Positions 15,619-24,780 of a DNA stretch of 64,000 nucleotides are shown here, piece after piece. Origin of the DNA: Paenibacillus tritici (lineage in GTDB: Bacteria > Bacillota > Bacilli > Paenibacillales > Paenibacillaceae); contig NZ_JABMKX010000001.1 of the NCBI RefSeq assembly GCF_013204885.1, positions 1 to 64,000 of the forward strand, read 5' to 3'. Positions within the stretch are counted from its first letter, which is position 1; every line of letters starts with the position of its first letter. The position numbers were made by a program, and so were the translations under genes. Under the pieces are notes generated by a model. The model searched no databases and had not been told where the DNA came from. It saw nothing but the letters and a program-made list of their open reading frames with translations.

Positions 15619-17240
15619 GTGAACAGCACCTTGGTGCCATAACAGTGAACCAGGCGGGTTACCCAAGCAGCGGGGAGAAGCTTGCCAAGTTCACCGGGGA
15701 GACGTCCCGTTATCAGGTTATCGACGCAGCAACCGGAAATGTGGTGTTTACCGGACAGACGGGGATTTACGTTGAGGACAAGCCCAGCGGCTGCCGTGTG
15801 CATACCGGAGATTTCTCAGCGCTAACCTTACCCGGGAAGTACCGGATTGAAGGGGCTGCGGGTGAGCGGTCTGCTGCATTTGTAATTGCTGACAAGCCTT
15901 ATTATGAGCTACAGCAGGGGTTGCTGAAGGCATTCTATTACTACCGCTGCGGCACCCAGCTTGACGGGGACTACGCCGGAGCCTGGGGGCATAAGGCCTG
16001 CCATCTGGCGGAAGGAACGGTAATCGGCCAGCCGGAGCTGAAGCGGGACAGCAGCGGTGGGTGGCACGACGCCGGAGATTACGGTAAATACTCCGGGCCG
16101 GGAGCGAAGGCTGTGGCGGATCTTCTTCTGGCCTGGGAGCTGTATCCTGCGGCGTTTGCCGGTGTACATACACTGCCGGAGAGTGACGGTGTGATGCCGG
16201 ATATTCTGCTGGAATGCAGAGTGGAGCTGGACTGGCTGTTCAAAATGCAGGAGACCGGCAGCGGCGGGGTCTACCACAAGCTGACCACACAGCATTTCCC
16301 GGGGCTTGATGTTATGCCGGAGGAGGATACGGCGGAGCTGTATTTCTCGCCGGTCTCTGCTACAGCCACGGGCGACTTCGCCGGGGTGATGGCGATGGCG
16401 GCGCGGATCTACCAGCCGTTCGATGAGGCATACGCCGCACGGTGCCTGGAAGCCGCGCGGACTGCCTGGAGCTGGCTGACAGCGCACCCGCATGTGCCGG
16501 GCTTCACCAATCCGCCCGGAATTACGACGGGGGAATACGGCGATGAAGTGGACAGCGACGAGCGCTTCTGGGCAGCGGCGGAGCTATTCCGCACTACAGG
16601 AGATGAACAATTCCACGGTGCGGCCCGTGAACTTGCCAAGCTGCCCTTCCCCAAATACAGCCTCGGCTGGGGGGACATGGGCGGCTATGGTACACTGGCT
16701 TACCTGCTGCAAGGGGAAGCCGGAACGGACCCTTCCCTCTATGCGGAGCTGAGGGAAGGGTTGCTGGCCGAAGCCGGGCGGCTGCTGCGGCAGAGCCGTG
16801 AAGACGGCTACAGAATCTCGCTGCTGGAGGAGGATTACATCTGGGGCAGCAATATGCTGGTCATGAACAATGCAATGCTGCTGCTGATTGCGGAGCATGT
16901 CAGCGGGGAGCCGGAATATGCGGCTTGTGCCCTGGATCATCTGCATTACCTGCTCGGCCGCAATGTGCTGGGGATCAGCTATGTGAGCGGCTTCGGGGAA
17001 CATTCGGTTATGCACCCGCATCACCGCCCGTCTGTGGGCGATCATGTTCTTGATCCTGTTCCGGGGCTGGTGGCAGGCGGACCCGACCGGGGCTTGCATG
17101 ATGAATACGTACGGGAGCATCTTCAAGGCAAACCGGCAGCCCAGTGTTATGCGGATCACGAAGACAGCTACTCCACGAATGAGGTGACGATCTACTGGAA
17201 TTCACCGGCGGTGTTCGTGACGGCGAGATTCAATTGCTGA
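15615..17240 (+). CDS. Glycoside hydrolase family 9, without signal peptide
   Basis: A 541-residue GH9 enzyme. Residues 6-95 form the Ig-like CelD_N domain (ITVNQAGYPSSGEKLAKF opening); the (alpha/alpha)6 catalytic domain follows. Asp152 and Asp155 in GGWHDAGDYGKY are the expected base region, and Glu523 in STNEVTIYWNSP the general acid. No signal peptide is visible, so it probably acts in the cytoplasm on imported beta-glucan oligosaccharides rather than on cellulose. It is translationally coupled to the alarmone synthetase, an odd pairing. Confidence 0.9.
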   Translation: MSEQHLGAITVNQAGYPSSGEKLAKFTGETSRYQVIDAATGNVVFTGQTGIYVEDKPSGCRVHTGDFSALTLPGKYRIEGAAGERSAAFVIADKPYYELQQGLLKAFYYYRCGTQLDGDYAGAWGHKACHLAEGTVIGQPELKRDSSGGWHDAGDYGKYSGPGAKAVADLLLAWELYPAAFAGVHTLPESDGVMPDILLECRVELDWLFKMQETGSGGVYHKLTTQHFPGLDVMPEEDTAELYFSPVSATATGDFAGVMAMAARIYQPFDEAYAARCLEAARTAWSWLTAHPHVPGFTNPPGITTGEYGDEVDSDERFWAAAELFRTTGDEQFHGAARELAKLPFPKYSLGWGDMGGYGTLAYLLQGEAGTDPSLYAELREGLLAEAGRLLRQSREDGYRISLLEEDYIWGSNMLVMNNAMLLLIAEHVSGEPEYAACALDHLHYLLGRNVLGISYVSGFGEHSVMHPHHRPSVGDHVLDPVPGLVAGGPDRGLHDEYVREHLQGKPAAQCYADHEDSYSTNEVTIYWNSPAVFVTARFNC

Positions 17241-17295
17241 TTAGACGGGAGCTCGGACAGGCAACACACTCTCACCACTGAAGGGGCGAAGCGAA

Positions 17296-17847
17296 ATGAG
17301 TAACAGCCAGGCAGAGCAGGAGTTAGAGTTGTTAAAGTACCCGATAGGTAAATTTGCTGCGGTGGAGAACCGGACGGCAGAAGCACGGGAAGAGTTGATA
17401 GTGATCCTGAAGCAGCTGGCGGATGAATTGCGGGCTGCCGTAGAGCCGCTGACGGCTGAGCAACAGAACACACCTTACCGTCCGGGCGGCTGGACTGTGA
17501 TCCAGGTTGTGCATCATCTGGCCGATACGGGCATGTATGCATACCTTCGCTTCAAGCGGGGGCTGACGGAGGATGCGCCGCAGATTCCCAGCTACAGGCA
17601 GGACCTGTGGGCGGAGCAGAGTGATTATGCCGATGAACCGGCGGAATCCTCACTCCAGCTCGTGGGGCTGCTTAACCGCAGATACGCTACCCTGCTCACC
17701 TCGCTGAAGCCGGCTGATTATGACCGGATCTTCGTGAGTGCCGGTCTGGGCACAATGACTTTGGATGCGGCACTGCAAAGATACATTTGGCATAGCCGCC
17801 ACCATATTGCCCAGATTACAGCATTGATTCAGCGAAGCGGCTGGTAA
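17296..17847 (+). CDS. YfiT-like DinB superfamily protein (putative bacillithiol transferase)
   Basis: A 183-residue four-helix DinB-fold protein of the YfiT/BstA group: opening LKYPIGKF, metal-binding His in VIQVVHHLADTGM near 75 and HSRHHIAQI near 165. YfiT proteins bind a divalent metal and are thought to transfer bacillithiol to electrophiles in detoxification. It follows the GH9 gene after 55 bases and a terminator closes the unit. Confidence 0.88.
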   Translation: MSNSQAEQELELLKYPIGKFAAVENRTAEAREELIVILKQLADELRAAVEPLTAEQQNTPYRPGGWTVIQVVHHLADTGMYAYLRFKRGLTEDAPQIPSYRQDLWAEQSDYADEPAESSLQLVGLLNRRYATLLTSLKPADYDRIFVSAGLGTMTLDAALQRYIWHSRHHIAQITALIQRSGW

Positions 17848-17877
17848 TTGAGGCTTCTGCAATGGATGATAGTCTAA

Positions 17878-17915
17878 CAGACGGACCAGGGGACTTCCTG
17901 CCGTCTGTTTTTTTG
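17878..17915 (+). terminator. Terminator after YfiT-like gene
   Basis: CAGACGG pairs with CCGTCTG around a 17-base loop and is followed by T7. It lies about 30 bases after the stop. Confidence 0.85.
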
Positions 17916-18091
17916 TATGCCAACGTATTCATCTGTTTCTCGCTGAAGCGGCCGCGCTATCTTCATGAGGATGGTGTGGCCGTTTTTCGGGCCAAATGAG
18001 CTAATGAGGAGCAATAGTGCACCTTAATTCAGCGGACGCGGGCTAGAGAACGAACGGGACGGGGCTGGAGTAGTAAGAGCCGGGAGTAGAT

Positions 18092-18273
18092 GGATTTCCT
18101 CCACTTGCTGATGAATGAATGCACGCTGCGAGAACAGGAGGTGGATAAACAATACTTAAATGATCGAATTTCACCCAAAGCAGCTGAATCCACCACTAGC
18201 AGATGCTGTTTATCCACTTGCTTCCGTATATTCGGCAGAAATGGGGAAATTAGGATACGTTTATCCACTTGCT
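18092..18273 (+). repeat. Dispersed repeat R1, copy B (182 bp)
   Basis: Same plan as copy A: GGATTT-N2-TCCACTTGCT start, an inverted block AGGTGGATAAACAATACTT, TGCTGTTTATCCACTTGCT in the middle and GAAATTAGGATACGTTTATCC before the final CCACTTGCT. Compared with copy A, the stem reads GGATAAAC with GTTTATCC instead of GGAAAAAC with GTTTTTCC, a compensatory change. It fills most of the 533-base gap between the YfiT and cupin genes. Confidence 0.85.
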
Positions 18274-18380
18274 CCAATTTCGCTCGGTTACGAATGCAAA
18301 TAATCGTCACCTGGGCATGGGCGGATACATACTCTGTAGCAGAACGATAAAAAACGGCTCTGAGGAAAGGACGGATTTGC

Positions 18381-19166
18381 GTGACCTCTTATATGGATTA
18401 TACGTCACCGAATACACAGTTTACGTTTGATATGAACTGCAGCACCTTATTCAAGAAGGATGATTGCAATTATATCAATGTGCTGGGGATCAAAAACTTG
18501 AATACACTGGAGAATACCTCGCTGCTCGATATTTTTCTCAGTCAATCCAATGTCGTCGAGCCGCATTATCATCAAAATGCTGCTGAGCTGGTGTATTGTA
18601 TCTCTGGCGCGGCAGTGGTGTCCCTGATTAATCCGTTCACGAATGAGCTGCTGCATTTCCCGATCACTCCGGGCCAGGTCGCCAATGTGCCGCAGGGCTG
18701 GTGGCATTATGAAGTGGCAACGGTGGATTGTACTCATCTGCTCGCGATATTCGACGCCCCCACGCCGGAGGTCATTCTCGGCTCGGATATTCTGAGCAAG
18801 ACCCCGGCCAATGTGCTGGCACATACTTATTGTCTGAATGAAGCGCTGGTCAAGGAGGCGCTCGCTCCGGTTAAGCCCCAGACTCTCATTGGTCCGCCTG
18901 CGGATTGCTGCCCTCCTCCGCAGCACGTATCCGAGAACATGAAGGGGACCCATATCGCTCCCGCCAATATGTCACCCATGATGGCGAATGCGAACATGTC
19001 CCCGTATATGCACCAGCCGCAGGCATCGCAGTCCTTCGGCTATCAGCCAATGGCGGTACACGGTTATTATACTCAGCCGTATGCCCGGCCGTACGTCCAG
19101 CCCTACCGCCAGCTGCCCTATGTTCAGGGGAATCCGCAGAGTGCACATGAGGCTGGAATCGAATAG
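18381..19166 (+). CDS. Cupin domain protein with Tyr/Pro/Gln-rich tail
   Basis: A 261-residue protein. Residues about 45-135 form a single cupin barrel: EPHYHQNAAELVYCISG with the metal-binding histidines and ITPGQVANVPQGWWHYEV. The last 90 residues lack a fold and are rich in Tyr, Pro, Gln and Met (SPYMHQPQASQSFGYQPM and YARPYVQPYRQ), like tails of Bacillus spore-coat proteins, so a coat location is a fair guess. GTG 18381 has AAAGG upstream. A terminator follows the stop. Confidence 0.8.
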   Translation: MTSYMDYTSPNTQFTFDMNCSTLFKKDDCNYINVLGIKNLNTLENTSLLDIFLSQSNVVEPHYHQNAAELVYCISGAAVVSLINPFTNELLHFPITPGQVANVPQGWWHYEVATVDCTHLLAIFDAPTPEVILGSDILSKTPANVLAHTYCLNEALVKEALAPVKPQTLIGPPADCCPPPQHVSENMKGTHIAPANMSPMMANANMSPYMHQPQASQSFGYQPMAVHGYYTQPYARPYVQPYRQLPYVQGNPQSAHEAGIE

Positions 19167-19185
19167 GGGAGCTGGCATGGACAAC

Positions 19186-19232
19186 AAGACGGCTGTACAT
19201 TCTGTGGATACAGAATATACGCCGTCTTTTTG
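19186..19232 (+). terminator. Terminator after cupin gene
   Basis: AAGACGGC pairs with GCCGTCTT with an inner TTCTGTGGATACAGAA hairpin, followed by TTTTTG. Its reverse also has some T richness but the MerR gene ends about 60 bases away. Confidence 0.85.
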
Positions 19233-19290
19233 CAAATATGAATTATATGTTTGCCGGGAAAGCTTGCGCCTGCCAAACGCAGATGTATCC

Positions 19291-19689
19291 TCAATTCTGG
19301 CTGTCCGTAATCTCGAACGATTTCAGGTAGTTCTGAATATCATCCTGAGGCGTCTGGAGCAGACTTGCCAGCATGCTCTGAATGGAGCGGAGTGCTGCAA
19401 CCTTCTCGTCGATTTCGGTGATTTTGTCGCGGACGAGTACCTTTAATGATTCCTCATCCATCCTGGAGCCGAGCAGGGCAAGCGCCGCCTGAATTTCATT
19501 CAGCGAATACCCCAGTGATTTGGCATCCTTGATGAACTTCAGCTTCACCAGGTAATCCGCAGAGTAGATCCTGTATCCCTTCGCAGTCCGCTCCGGGACG
19601 GGCAGGATACCGCTGTCTTCATAGTAACGGATGGTTGCTGCGCTTACCCCGGCCTGCCGGGCCAGCTTGCCGCGGGTCATTCCCTCCAT
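19291..19689 (-). CDS. MerR family transcriptional regulator
   Basis: A 132-residue MerR protein. The winged HTH is at the N-terminus (MTRGKLARQAGVSAATIRYYEDSGILPVPER, then GYRIYSADYLVKLKFI) and a dimerising coiled coil follows (LRSIQSMLASLLQ). There are no cysteines for metal binding as in MerR or CueR, so an organic or redox signal is more likely. It lies 36 bases downstream of the alpha/beta hydrolase gene on the same strand and presumably controls that operon through the promoter at 21220-21250. Confidence 0.9.
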   Translation of the reverse strand: MEGMTRGKLARQAGVSAATIRYYEDSGILPVPERTAKGYRIYSADYLVKLKFIKDAKSLGYSLNEIQAALALLGSRMDEESLKVLVRDKITEIDEKVAALRSIQSMLASLLQTPQDDIQNYLKSFEITDSQN

Positions 19690-19725
19690 CGGGCACCTCC
19701 TCCTTTATTCGATATTTATCTACGG

Positions 19726-21180
19726 CTATTGTCTCTTTTGCGTATAGGTCTGGTCAAATTTCACTTCCGGATATTCAGCCGAAGGACCGTTCAATAGAGC
19801 CTGCGGCTCGCCTTTCAGATATTGATCGAAGAATGACCGTACATAAGATCTGGTAATATCTACAGTATGCACCGGATCGAGACCATTTGCGAATAATGAA
19901 GGCGACAGCAATGCAATCTCGGTGAAGCTCTGATGGATGAAATGATTGATGGTCAGATAATAGGTATCCCCGGAGCTGCGGGTCATCACAGACTCCAGGT
20001 CGGGAGCGAATTCCTCATAAAAGACCTTGTCCTTCTTCGTTGCAGCCGGATCAAGACTCTGAGCGGTACCGCCTGTCATCATATACATAAACGGCTGCTT
20101 AAGCCCGGCATGCGCAACCTTCCCCCAGAAGCCGCCTTCCAGACTGATGCCTGCCTTGAACCGCTTATCCTGGGCAAGTGACTCAGCAGTGGTTGCCCCG
20201 CCAAAGGAATGACCTAAGATCCCAGCGCGGCTGAGATCCAGCTTGCCCTGGAACAGTCCGTTCGGGTCCTGATTGTTCCATTCCGTCAATGTATCCAGCA
20301 CAAAGCTGGCATCTGCTGCACGGATTGCGATCCCGTTCACATTGTGATTGTAGAGCTCTGCAGAAGTATCGAATTCGGGATCAGGCACGTAATAGACTGA
20401 ATCTCCGTCCGGGTAAGTGACTTTGGCTGAGGTATAAGGATGGTCCATCCCGACTACGATATACCCTTGGCTGACCAACTCTTCAATCACTGACATACTT
20501 TGAAACCGGGTGGAGCGGATTCCCGGCGAGAACAGCAGTACCGGATAGCTCGCTTCTTCAGCAGACAGCTGTACTCCATCGACGACATGGGTAGGGATAT
20601 CGGTGACATGACTGAACAGCAGCTTCGGCAATCCGAATACAAGGCTCACCGCTTCTCCTAAGGCGGAAGGATAATGGCCTTTTGGCTTACCCTCAGCGAG
20701 CTCCGGAGTGACCGGGTACCAGACATTGACCATCAGCTTCCGCTTGTCGCCTTCCTGCGGGCTTAGTGTCTCGTCACGGCTCTCATCCGTAAGCTCTCTT
20801 GCTATCGTTCCGATGGCATAGTGTCCTGTTGGTTCGGGTAACGTGAACATGGGCAGCAGCCGGCTCGCATATACGGATACACCTGCCAGAAGGAGGATAA
20901 CGATCAGCAGCAAGCTTTTCCATAGCTTCGTTGATCTCTTCGGCCAGTCCCGTGAGTGTTGCTTCAAGAGCCTGAAGCTCAGTATGATCAGTAGCCCTAG
21001 TGCTGCGGCGTAGGCCGGAGCCATCTGGATGCGGTAATTCTCTATCACTCCATGCAGTCCAATGGCTGTAATTACAGCCAGCAGCATTCCGGTATCCAGC
21101 CGCCGGTCCTTCTTCCTAAATAAAATCCCCGCTGTGGCAGCCAGAATCACAACAATAACTACAATCTCTAATCCTCTCAT
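19726..21180 (-). CDS. Membrane-anchored alpha/beta hydrolase (PAF-acetylhydrolase-like)
   Basis: A 484-residue protein. About three N-terminal membrane helices (residues 3-20, 30-60, 85-105) are followed by an extracytoplasmic alpha/beta hydrolase domain of the platelet-activating-factor acetylhydrolase II group. The nucleophile elbow is GHSFGGA, with a preceding YPVLLFSPG strand carrying an oxyanion position and a late HxxH (INHFIHQSF) offering the catalytic His. ATG 21180 has GGAGGT seven bases upstream and is preferred to the in-frame GTG 21195. First gene of a two-gene operon with merR. Confidence 0.85.
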   Translation of the reverse strand: MRGLEIVVIVVILAATAGILFRKKDRRLDTGMLLAVITAIGLHGVIENYRIQMAPAYAAALGLLIILSFRLLKQHSRDWPKRSTKLWKSLLLIVILLLAGVSVYASRLLPMFTLPEPTGHYAIGTIARELTDESRDETLSPQEGDKRKLMVNVWYPVTPELAEGKPKGHYPSALGEAVSLVFGLPKLLFSHVTDIPTHVVDGVQLSAEEASYPVLLFSPGIRSTRFQSMSVIEELVSQGYIVVGMDHPYTSAKVTYPDGDSVYYVPDPEFDTSAELYNHNVNGIAIRAADASFVLDTLTEWNNQDPNGLFQGKLDLSRAGILGHSFGGATTAESLAQDKRFKAGISLEGGFWGKVAHAGLKQPFMYMMTGGTAQSLDPAATKKDKVFYEEFAPDLESVMTRSSGDTYYLTINHFIHQSFTEIALLSPSLFANGLDPVHTVDITRSYVRSFFDQYLKGEPQALLNGPSAEYPEVKFDQTYTQKRQ

Positions 21181-21219
21181 TTGCAGTACCTCCACCTGTA
21201 ATTGTCTGTTACAGGGATA

Positions 21220-21250
21220 GCATAAAGGTTGAAGTATACTTCAAGGTCAA
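21220..21250 (-). promoter_or_regulatory. MerR-type promoter with 19-bp spacer and palindromic operator
   Basis: On the minus strand TTGACC (21245-21250) and TTATGC (21220-21225) are separated by 19 bases, the stretched spacing that MerR proteins correct by twisting DNA. The spacer contains the perfect 16-bp palindrome TTGAAGTATACTTCAA at 21229-21244. It drives the hydrolase-merR operon starting at 21180. Confidence 0.85.
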
Positions 21251-21304
21251 GGTTTAATTAGCCGTTATAAGTGACAGTCAACGGAGAGCCCTGAGATGGA
21301 AAGC

Positions 21305-21352
21305 AAAAAAGACGGCAGAATGTTCTGTGAATTCAGAACGAACGCCGTCTTT
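21305..21352 (-). terminator. Terminator after YhdH-type reductase gene
   Basis: AAAGACGGC and GCCGTCTTT form the stem, with an inner TTCTG-TGAATT-CAGAA hairpin. On the minus strand the stem is followed by T-rich sequence (TTTTTTGC), ending the 21367-22359 gene. Confidence 0.8.
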
Positions 21353-21366
21353 GTTATAATATAAAG

Positions 21367-22359
21367 CTAGGATAAACGGACAAGCACGCGCCCCCGGGTG
21401 TGCGAACGGAGAATATCCCCGAGCGCCGCAGGCAGCTCATTCAGGGAAATCTCACGGTCCACAAGCGTATCCAGCACCGCAGGCTTCATGTCGCCTGCCA
21501 TGCGCTGCCAGAGCTTGGTCCGTGTTCCGATAGGGCAGGCGACGGAGTCGATGCCCAGCAGGCTGACCCCTCGCAGGATAAACGGCAGGACTGTCGTTGG
21601 AACCGCAGTGCCTGCGGTTAAGCCGCTTGCAGCCACGGCGCCGCCGTAAGCGATTTGGCTCAGCACGGCAGCAAGCGGGGCACCTCCGACAGAATCTACA
21701 GCCGCCTGCCATTGCTGCTTATCGAGCGGCTTAAGCGCACTTCCGGCCACCTCTGCACGGGAGATGACCTCCGCGGCGCCAAGCGCCTGCAGATAACCGG
21801 CTTCATCCGTTCTGCCGGTACTGGCGGTAACCTGGTAGCCCAGCTTCGCCAGTATGGCGGTTGCCGCACCTCCGACACCGCCGGTGGCACCGGTGACGAG
21901 TACTTTTCCCTGACCGGGAGTCATTCCTTGTGCTTCCAGCGCCTGCACAGACAGCGCCGCCGTGAATCCGGCTGTGCCATAGATCATAGCTTCCCGCAGG
22001 GTTAAGCCCTCCGGCAGGTCCACTACCCAGTCCGCAGGAATGCGGGCGTACTCGCTGAAGCCTCCGAAGTGGGAGACTCCGATCCCGTAGCTGGTGGCAA
22101 TGACAGACTGGCCTTCGCGGAAACGCTTGTCCGTAGAAGAGACTACCGTCCCGGACAGGTCAATTCCCGGAATGAACGGATAATTTCGCACAATATTACC
22201 ATTCGGGATACTTGCCAGTCCGTCTTTATAGTTTACACTGGAATAAGCTACCTTAATTAAGACTTCACCGGCGGGTAGGTCCTCCACCGACAACGATTTG
22301 ACCTCTACAGAGAATGGTTCTGTCTTGTCCACTACCAAGGCTTGAAAAGGGTTAGTCAT
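21367..22359 (-). CDS. YhdH/AcuI-type NADPH-dependent oxidoreductase (MDR family)
   Basis: A 330-residue medium-chain reductase without zinc ligands. MTNPFQALVVDK opening, YSSVNYKDGLA near 40, FIPGIDLSGTV near 63, and the cofactor loop VTGATGGVGG near 155 are typical of the YhdH/acryloyl-CoA reductase group. The enzyme reduces activated double bonds such as acryloyl-CoA or quinone-like substrates with NADPH. GGAGCGAGC precedes the ATG. It is a single-gene unit, divergent from the small secreted protein gene. Confidence 0.88.
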   Translation of the reverse strand: MTNPFQALVVDKTEPFSVEVKSLSVEDLPAGEVLIKVAYSSVNYKDGLASIPNGNIVRNYPFIPGIDLSGTVVSSTDKRFREGQSVIATSYGIGVSHFGGFSEYARIPADWVVDLPEGLTLREAMIYGTAGFTAALSVQALEAQGMTPGQGKVLVTGATGGVGGAATAILAKLGYQVTASTGRTDEAGYLQALGAAEVISRAEVAGSALKPLDKQQWQAAVDSVGGAPLAAVLSQIAYGGAVAASGLTAGTAVPTTVLPFILRGVSLLGIDSVACPIGTRTKLWQRMAGDMKPAVLDTLVDREISLNELPAALGDILRSHTRGRVLVRLS

Positions 22360-22491
22360 ATTTGCTCGCTCCTTAAAATCGGTTATATACTATTTATTCT
22401 GACCGGTTAACTTGTTAAACACAATGATATCTTACACAAAATTGCCTGATTTGCGAATGAAGAGGAGAGGTGAACTCTGGTGGGAGTTAAC

Positions 22492-22971
22492 ATGCGAAAG
22501 GTCATTCTTACAGCAGCCATCTGCCTCGTTCTGGGCGGGGGCACATGGTACGGTTATACGAAGGCTGATTCCAGCTCTTCTATACACAGGCTGCGGCTGA
22601 GTGATGAAGAGCCTGCACGGTATCTGCAGGGAGCAGAAGTATTGTCTCTGGATCAGATAGAGCTGTCGCTTGGCGATCAGAGCCGTCCGGGGGATTATAT
22701 CAGTATTCCTAACCATACCGAGGTGTTGTGGAGGAAGGCGGTTCCTACTCCGGCAGGAGACGGGGAGCTGATCAAGTTCGTACAGGGGGGAAGCGCTGTG
22801 TTCCCTGCTCCAGAGGTTACCTATTATTGGCTGTGCTATCAGCGCCCCGGGAAGAGTGCCGACGTTAATACTGTAACCTACTATATTGAGGCCAAAGTAC
22901 TGGGAGAAGATGAAGCTGCTGCGAAGAAGGAGCTGCTGAAGCTGGCTGAGCAGTGGGAGATCCCGGGTTGA
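22492..22971 (+). CDS. Small exported or membrane-anchored protein, unknown
   Basis: About 159 residues. MRKVILTAAICLVLGGGTWYGYTKA is a signal peptide or anchor without a lipobox. The rest is a mixed alpha/beta domain with no motif I know. ATG 22492 with GGGAG close upstream is chosen; GTG 22480 in frame also has an AGGAG before it. It reads towards the malic enzyme gene, 79 bases away. Confidence 0.6.
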   Translation: MRKVILTAAICLVLGGGTWYGYTKADSSSSIHRLRLSDEEPARYLQGAEVLSLDQIELSLGDQSRPGDYISIPNHTEVLWRKAVPTPAGDGELIKFVQGGSAVFPAPEVTYYWLCYQRPGKSADVNTVTYYIEAKVLGEDEAAAKKELLKLAEQWEIPG

Positions 22972-23050
22972 CCAGGAAAAGTTATGTACATCGTGTGAAC
23001 TGTAGTATATTGTAGATAGCATTCATCCGTCTGATGAGGGAGGCAACTCT

Positions 23051-24457
23051 ATGTCCATTGCAACAACGATGATTATCCGGCTTGAGATCCGTAAGTCCGA
23101 AGCTTCTTTTGGAGATGTGGCGTCCAAGCTGGCGTCTGCCGGCGGTGATATTGTAGCGATTGATGTGATCCGCGGCGGTAAGGATGTGACGACCCGCGAC
23201 CTTACGGTTAATGTGCAGGATGCGGCGAATGAAGAGATTATCAGAGTACTGAAGGATATGCCGGGTATCAAAGTCATCAATGTCTCCGACCGGACCTTCC
23301 TGGCCCATCTCGGCGGCAAAATCGAGGTTACCCCGAAGATGCCGATCAAAAACCGGGAGGATCTGTCCCTGGTCTATACCCCCGGCGTGGCCCGTGTCTG
23401 TACGGCGATTGCCGAAGATCCGTCGAAGGCGTATTCCCTGACGATGAAAAGAAATACGGTAGCTGTTGTCAGCGACGGTACCGCAGTGCTGGGGCTTGGC
23501 GATATCGGACCGGAGGCGGCGATGCCGGTGATGGAAGGCAAGGCGATGCTGTTCAAGCAGCTGGCGGATATCGACGCTTTTCCGTTATGTCTGGACACCA
23601 AGGACCCCGAAGAGATCATTCAGATTGTGAAAGCGGTTGCTCCGGGCTTCGGAGGAATCAATCTGGAGGATATCAGCTCTCCGCGCTGCTTCGAGATTGA
23701 GCGGCGGCTGTCCGCTGAGCTGGACATTCCGGTCTTCCATGACGATCAGCACGGCACAGCGGTTGTTGCGCTGGCGGGTCTGCTGAATGCGCTCCAGGTT
23801 GTAGACAAGACAATCGAGGATTCCAGAATCGTAGTCGTCGGCATTGGTGCGGCAGGGGTGTCGATTTGCCGTCTGCTCCTGGCAGCGGGTGCGAAGCAGA
23901 TCTATGCGGTAGACCGGGCCGGGATACTGCACCGGGATGAAGCCTACTCGAACCCCGAGTGGAGCTGGCTGGCCGAAGCTACCAACCCGGAGAATCTGAG
24001 CGGAGGACTTGACGCTGCCATGCGCGGGGCGGATATATTCATCGGGGTCTCCGGGCCAGGCATTCTCAAGGTGGAGCATCTGAAGACGATGGCCCCGGAC
24101 AGTATCGTGTTCGCCATGGCTAACCCTACCCCGGAGATTGAACCCGAGCTGGCTGAGCCTTATGTCAAGGTACTGGCTACCGGAAGAAGCGATTATCCGA
24201 ACCAGATTAACAACGTGCTCTGTTTCCCCGGGATCTTCCGCGGCGCGCTGGACTGCCGGGCGAAGACCGTGAATCTGGAGATGAAGCTGGCGGCGGCGCA
24301 GGCTATCGCAGCCGTGGTTCACCCGGATGAGCGGAATGAGCAGTATATCATTCCTAGTATTTTCAATGAGAAGGTTGTGGAGCAGGTCCGTCTTGCTGTG
24401 ATTCGCGCAGCTATAGCGACTGGCATCGCCCGGCGTGTGCCGCCGGATATCAGTTGA
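23051..24457 (+). CDS. NAD(P)-dependent malic enzyme with N-terminal ACT domain
   Basis: A 468-residue enzyme. Residues 6-85 are an ACT domain ([21 protein letters not shown] opening), residues 95-235 the malic enzyme N-terminal domain with Tyr109 in YTPGVARVC and Lys in [11 protein letters not shown], followed by FHDDQHGTA metal ligands, and a C-terminal Rossmann domain with [14 protein letters not shown] near 260. It decarboxylates malate to pyruvate, linking the TCA cycle to gluconeogenesis. The ACT domain suggests amino-acid or other allosteric control, as in B. subtilis YtsJ-like enzymes. GGGAGG precedes ATG 23051. Confidence 0.92.
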   Translation: MSIATTMIIRLEIRKSEASFGDVASKLASAGGDIVAIDVIRGGKDVTTRDLTVNVQDAANEEIIRVLKDMPGIKVINVSDRTFLAHLGGKIEVTPKMPIKNREDLSLVYTPGVARVCTAIAEDPSKAYSLTMKRNTVAVVSDGTAVLGLGDIGPEAAMPVMEGKAMLFKQLADIDAFPLCLDTKDPEEIIQIVKAVAPGFGGINLEDISSPRCFEIERRLSAELDIPVFHDDQHGTAVVALAGLLNALQVVDKTIEDSRIVVVGIGAAGVSICRLLLAAGAKQIYAVDRAGILHRDEAYSNPEWSWLAEATNPENLSGGLDAAMRGADIFIGVSGPGILKVEHLKTMAPDSIVFAMANPTPEIEPELAEPYVKVLATGRSDYPNQINNVLCFPGIFRGALDCRAKTVNLEMKLAAAQAIAAVVHPDERNEQYIIPSIFNEKVVEQVRLAVIRAAIATGIARRVPPDIS

Positions 24458-24507
24458 GGGAACGGCTTACCGGGAGAGTCCGGTGACGCTGAATACAGGG
24501 AAGGTGA

Positions 24508-24540
24508 ACAAGCTGTGGCCCATGGGCTGCGGCTTTGTTT
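24508..24540 (+). terminator. Possible terminator after malic enzyme gene
   Basis: AAGCTGTGGCCC-AT-GGGCTGCGGCTT forms an imperfect hairpin followed by TGTTT. It lies about 50 bases after the stop. Confidence 0.5.
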
Positions 24541-24604
24541 GCATAGGAGCCTATCGCTGGCCCGGTGGACAAGTCTTGTGCGGATGCGCCGGGGGGGGGG
24601 GATA

Positions 24605-24780
24605 GGTGGACAATGGACTAGTGTAAGTACGAATGCGACGGGGAGGAATAGGTGGATTGTAGCCTAGCGCTAGTAGGAATACGGCAGGAAGGAATAGGAT
24701 TGATTGTGGTCTAGCTCAAGTATGAAGGGGGAAGGAAGAGGCGGAATGGATTAGCTCATGTACGAACGGGGGGAATAGGT
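24605..24780 (+). repeat. Degenerate tandem repeat before R1 copy C
   Basis: GGAATAGGTGGATTGT-like units recur at 24605, 24651, 24697 and about 24746, a period of 46-49 bp, each with a CTAG(C/T) block and a GTACGAA-like end. A G11 run (24591-24601) stands before them. Copy A of R1 is also preceded by a tandem repeat, of different unit length. Confidence 0.65.

Noticed and set aside
16584..17159. 191-codon minus-strand frame opposite the GH9 gene
   Set aside because: Antisense to the catalytic end of a gene with intact active-site motifs.
24591..24601. G11 run as a regulatory or quadruplex site
   Set aside because: A single homopolymer next to a degenerate tandem repeat; no further G tracts at quadruplex spacing on the same strand that I would defend.
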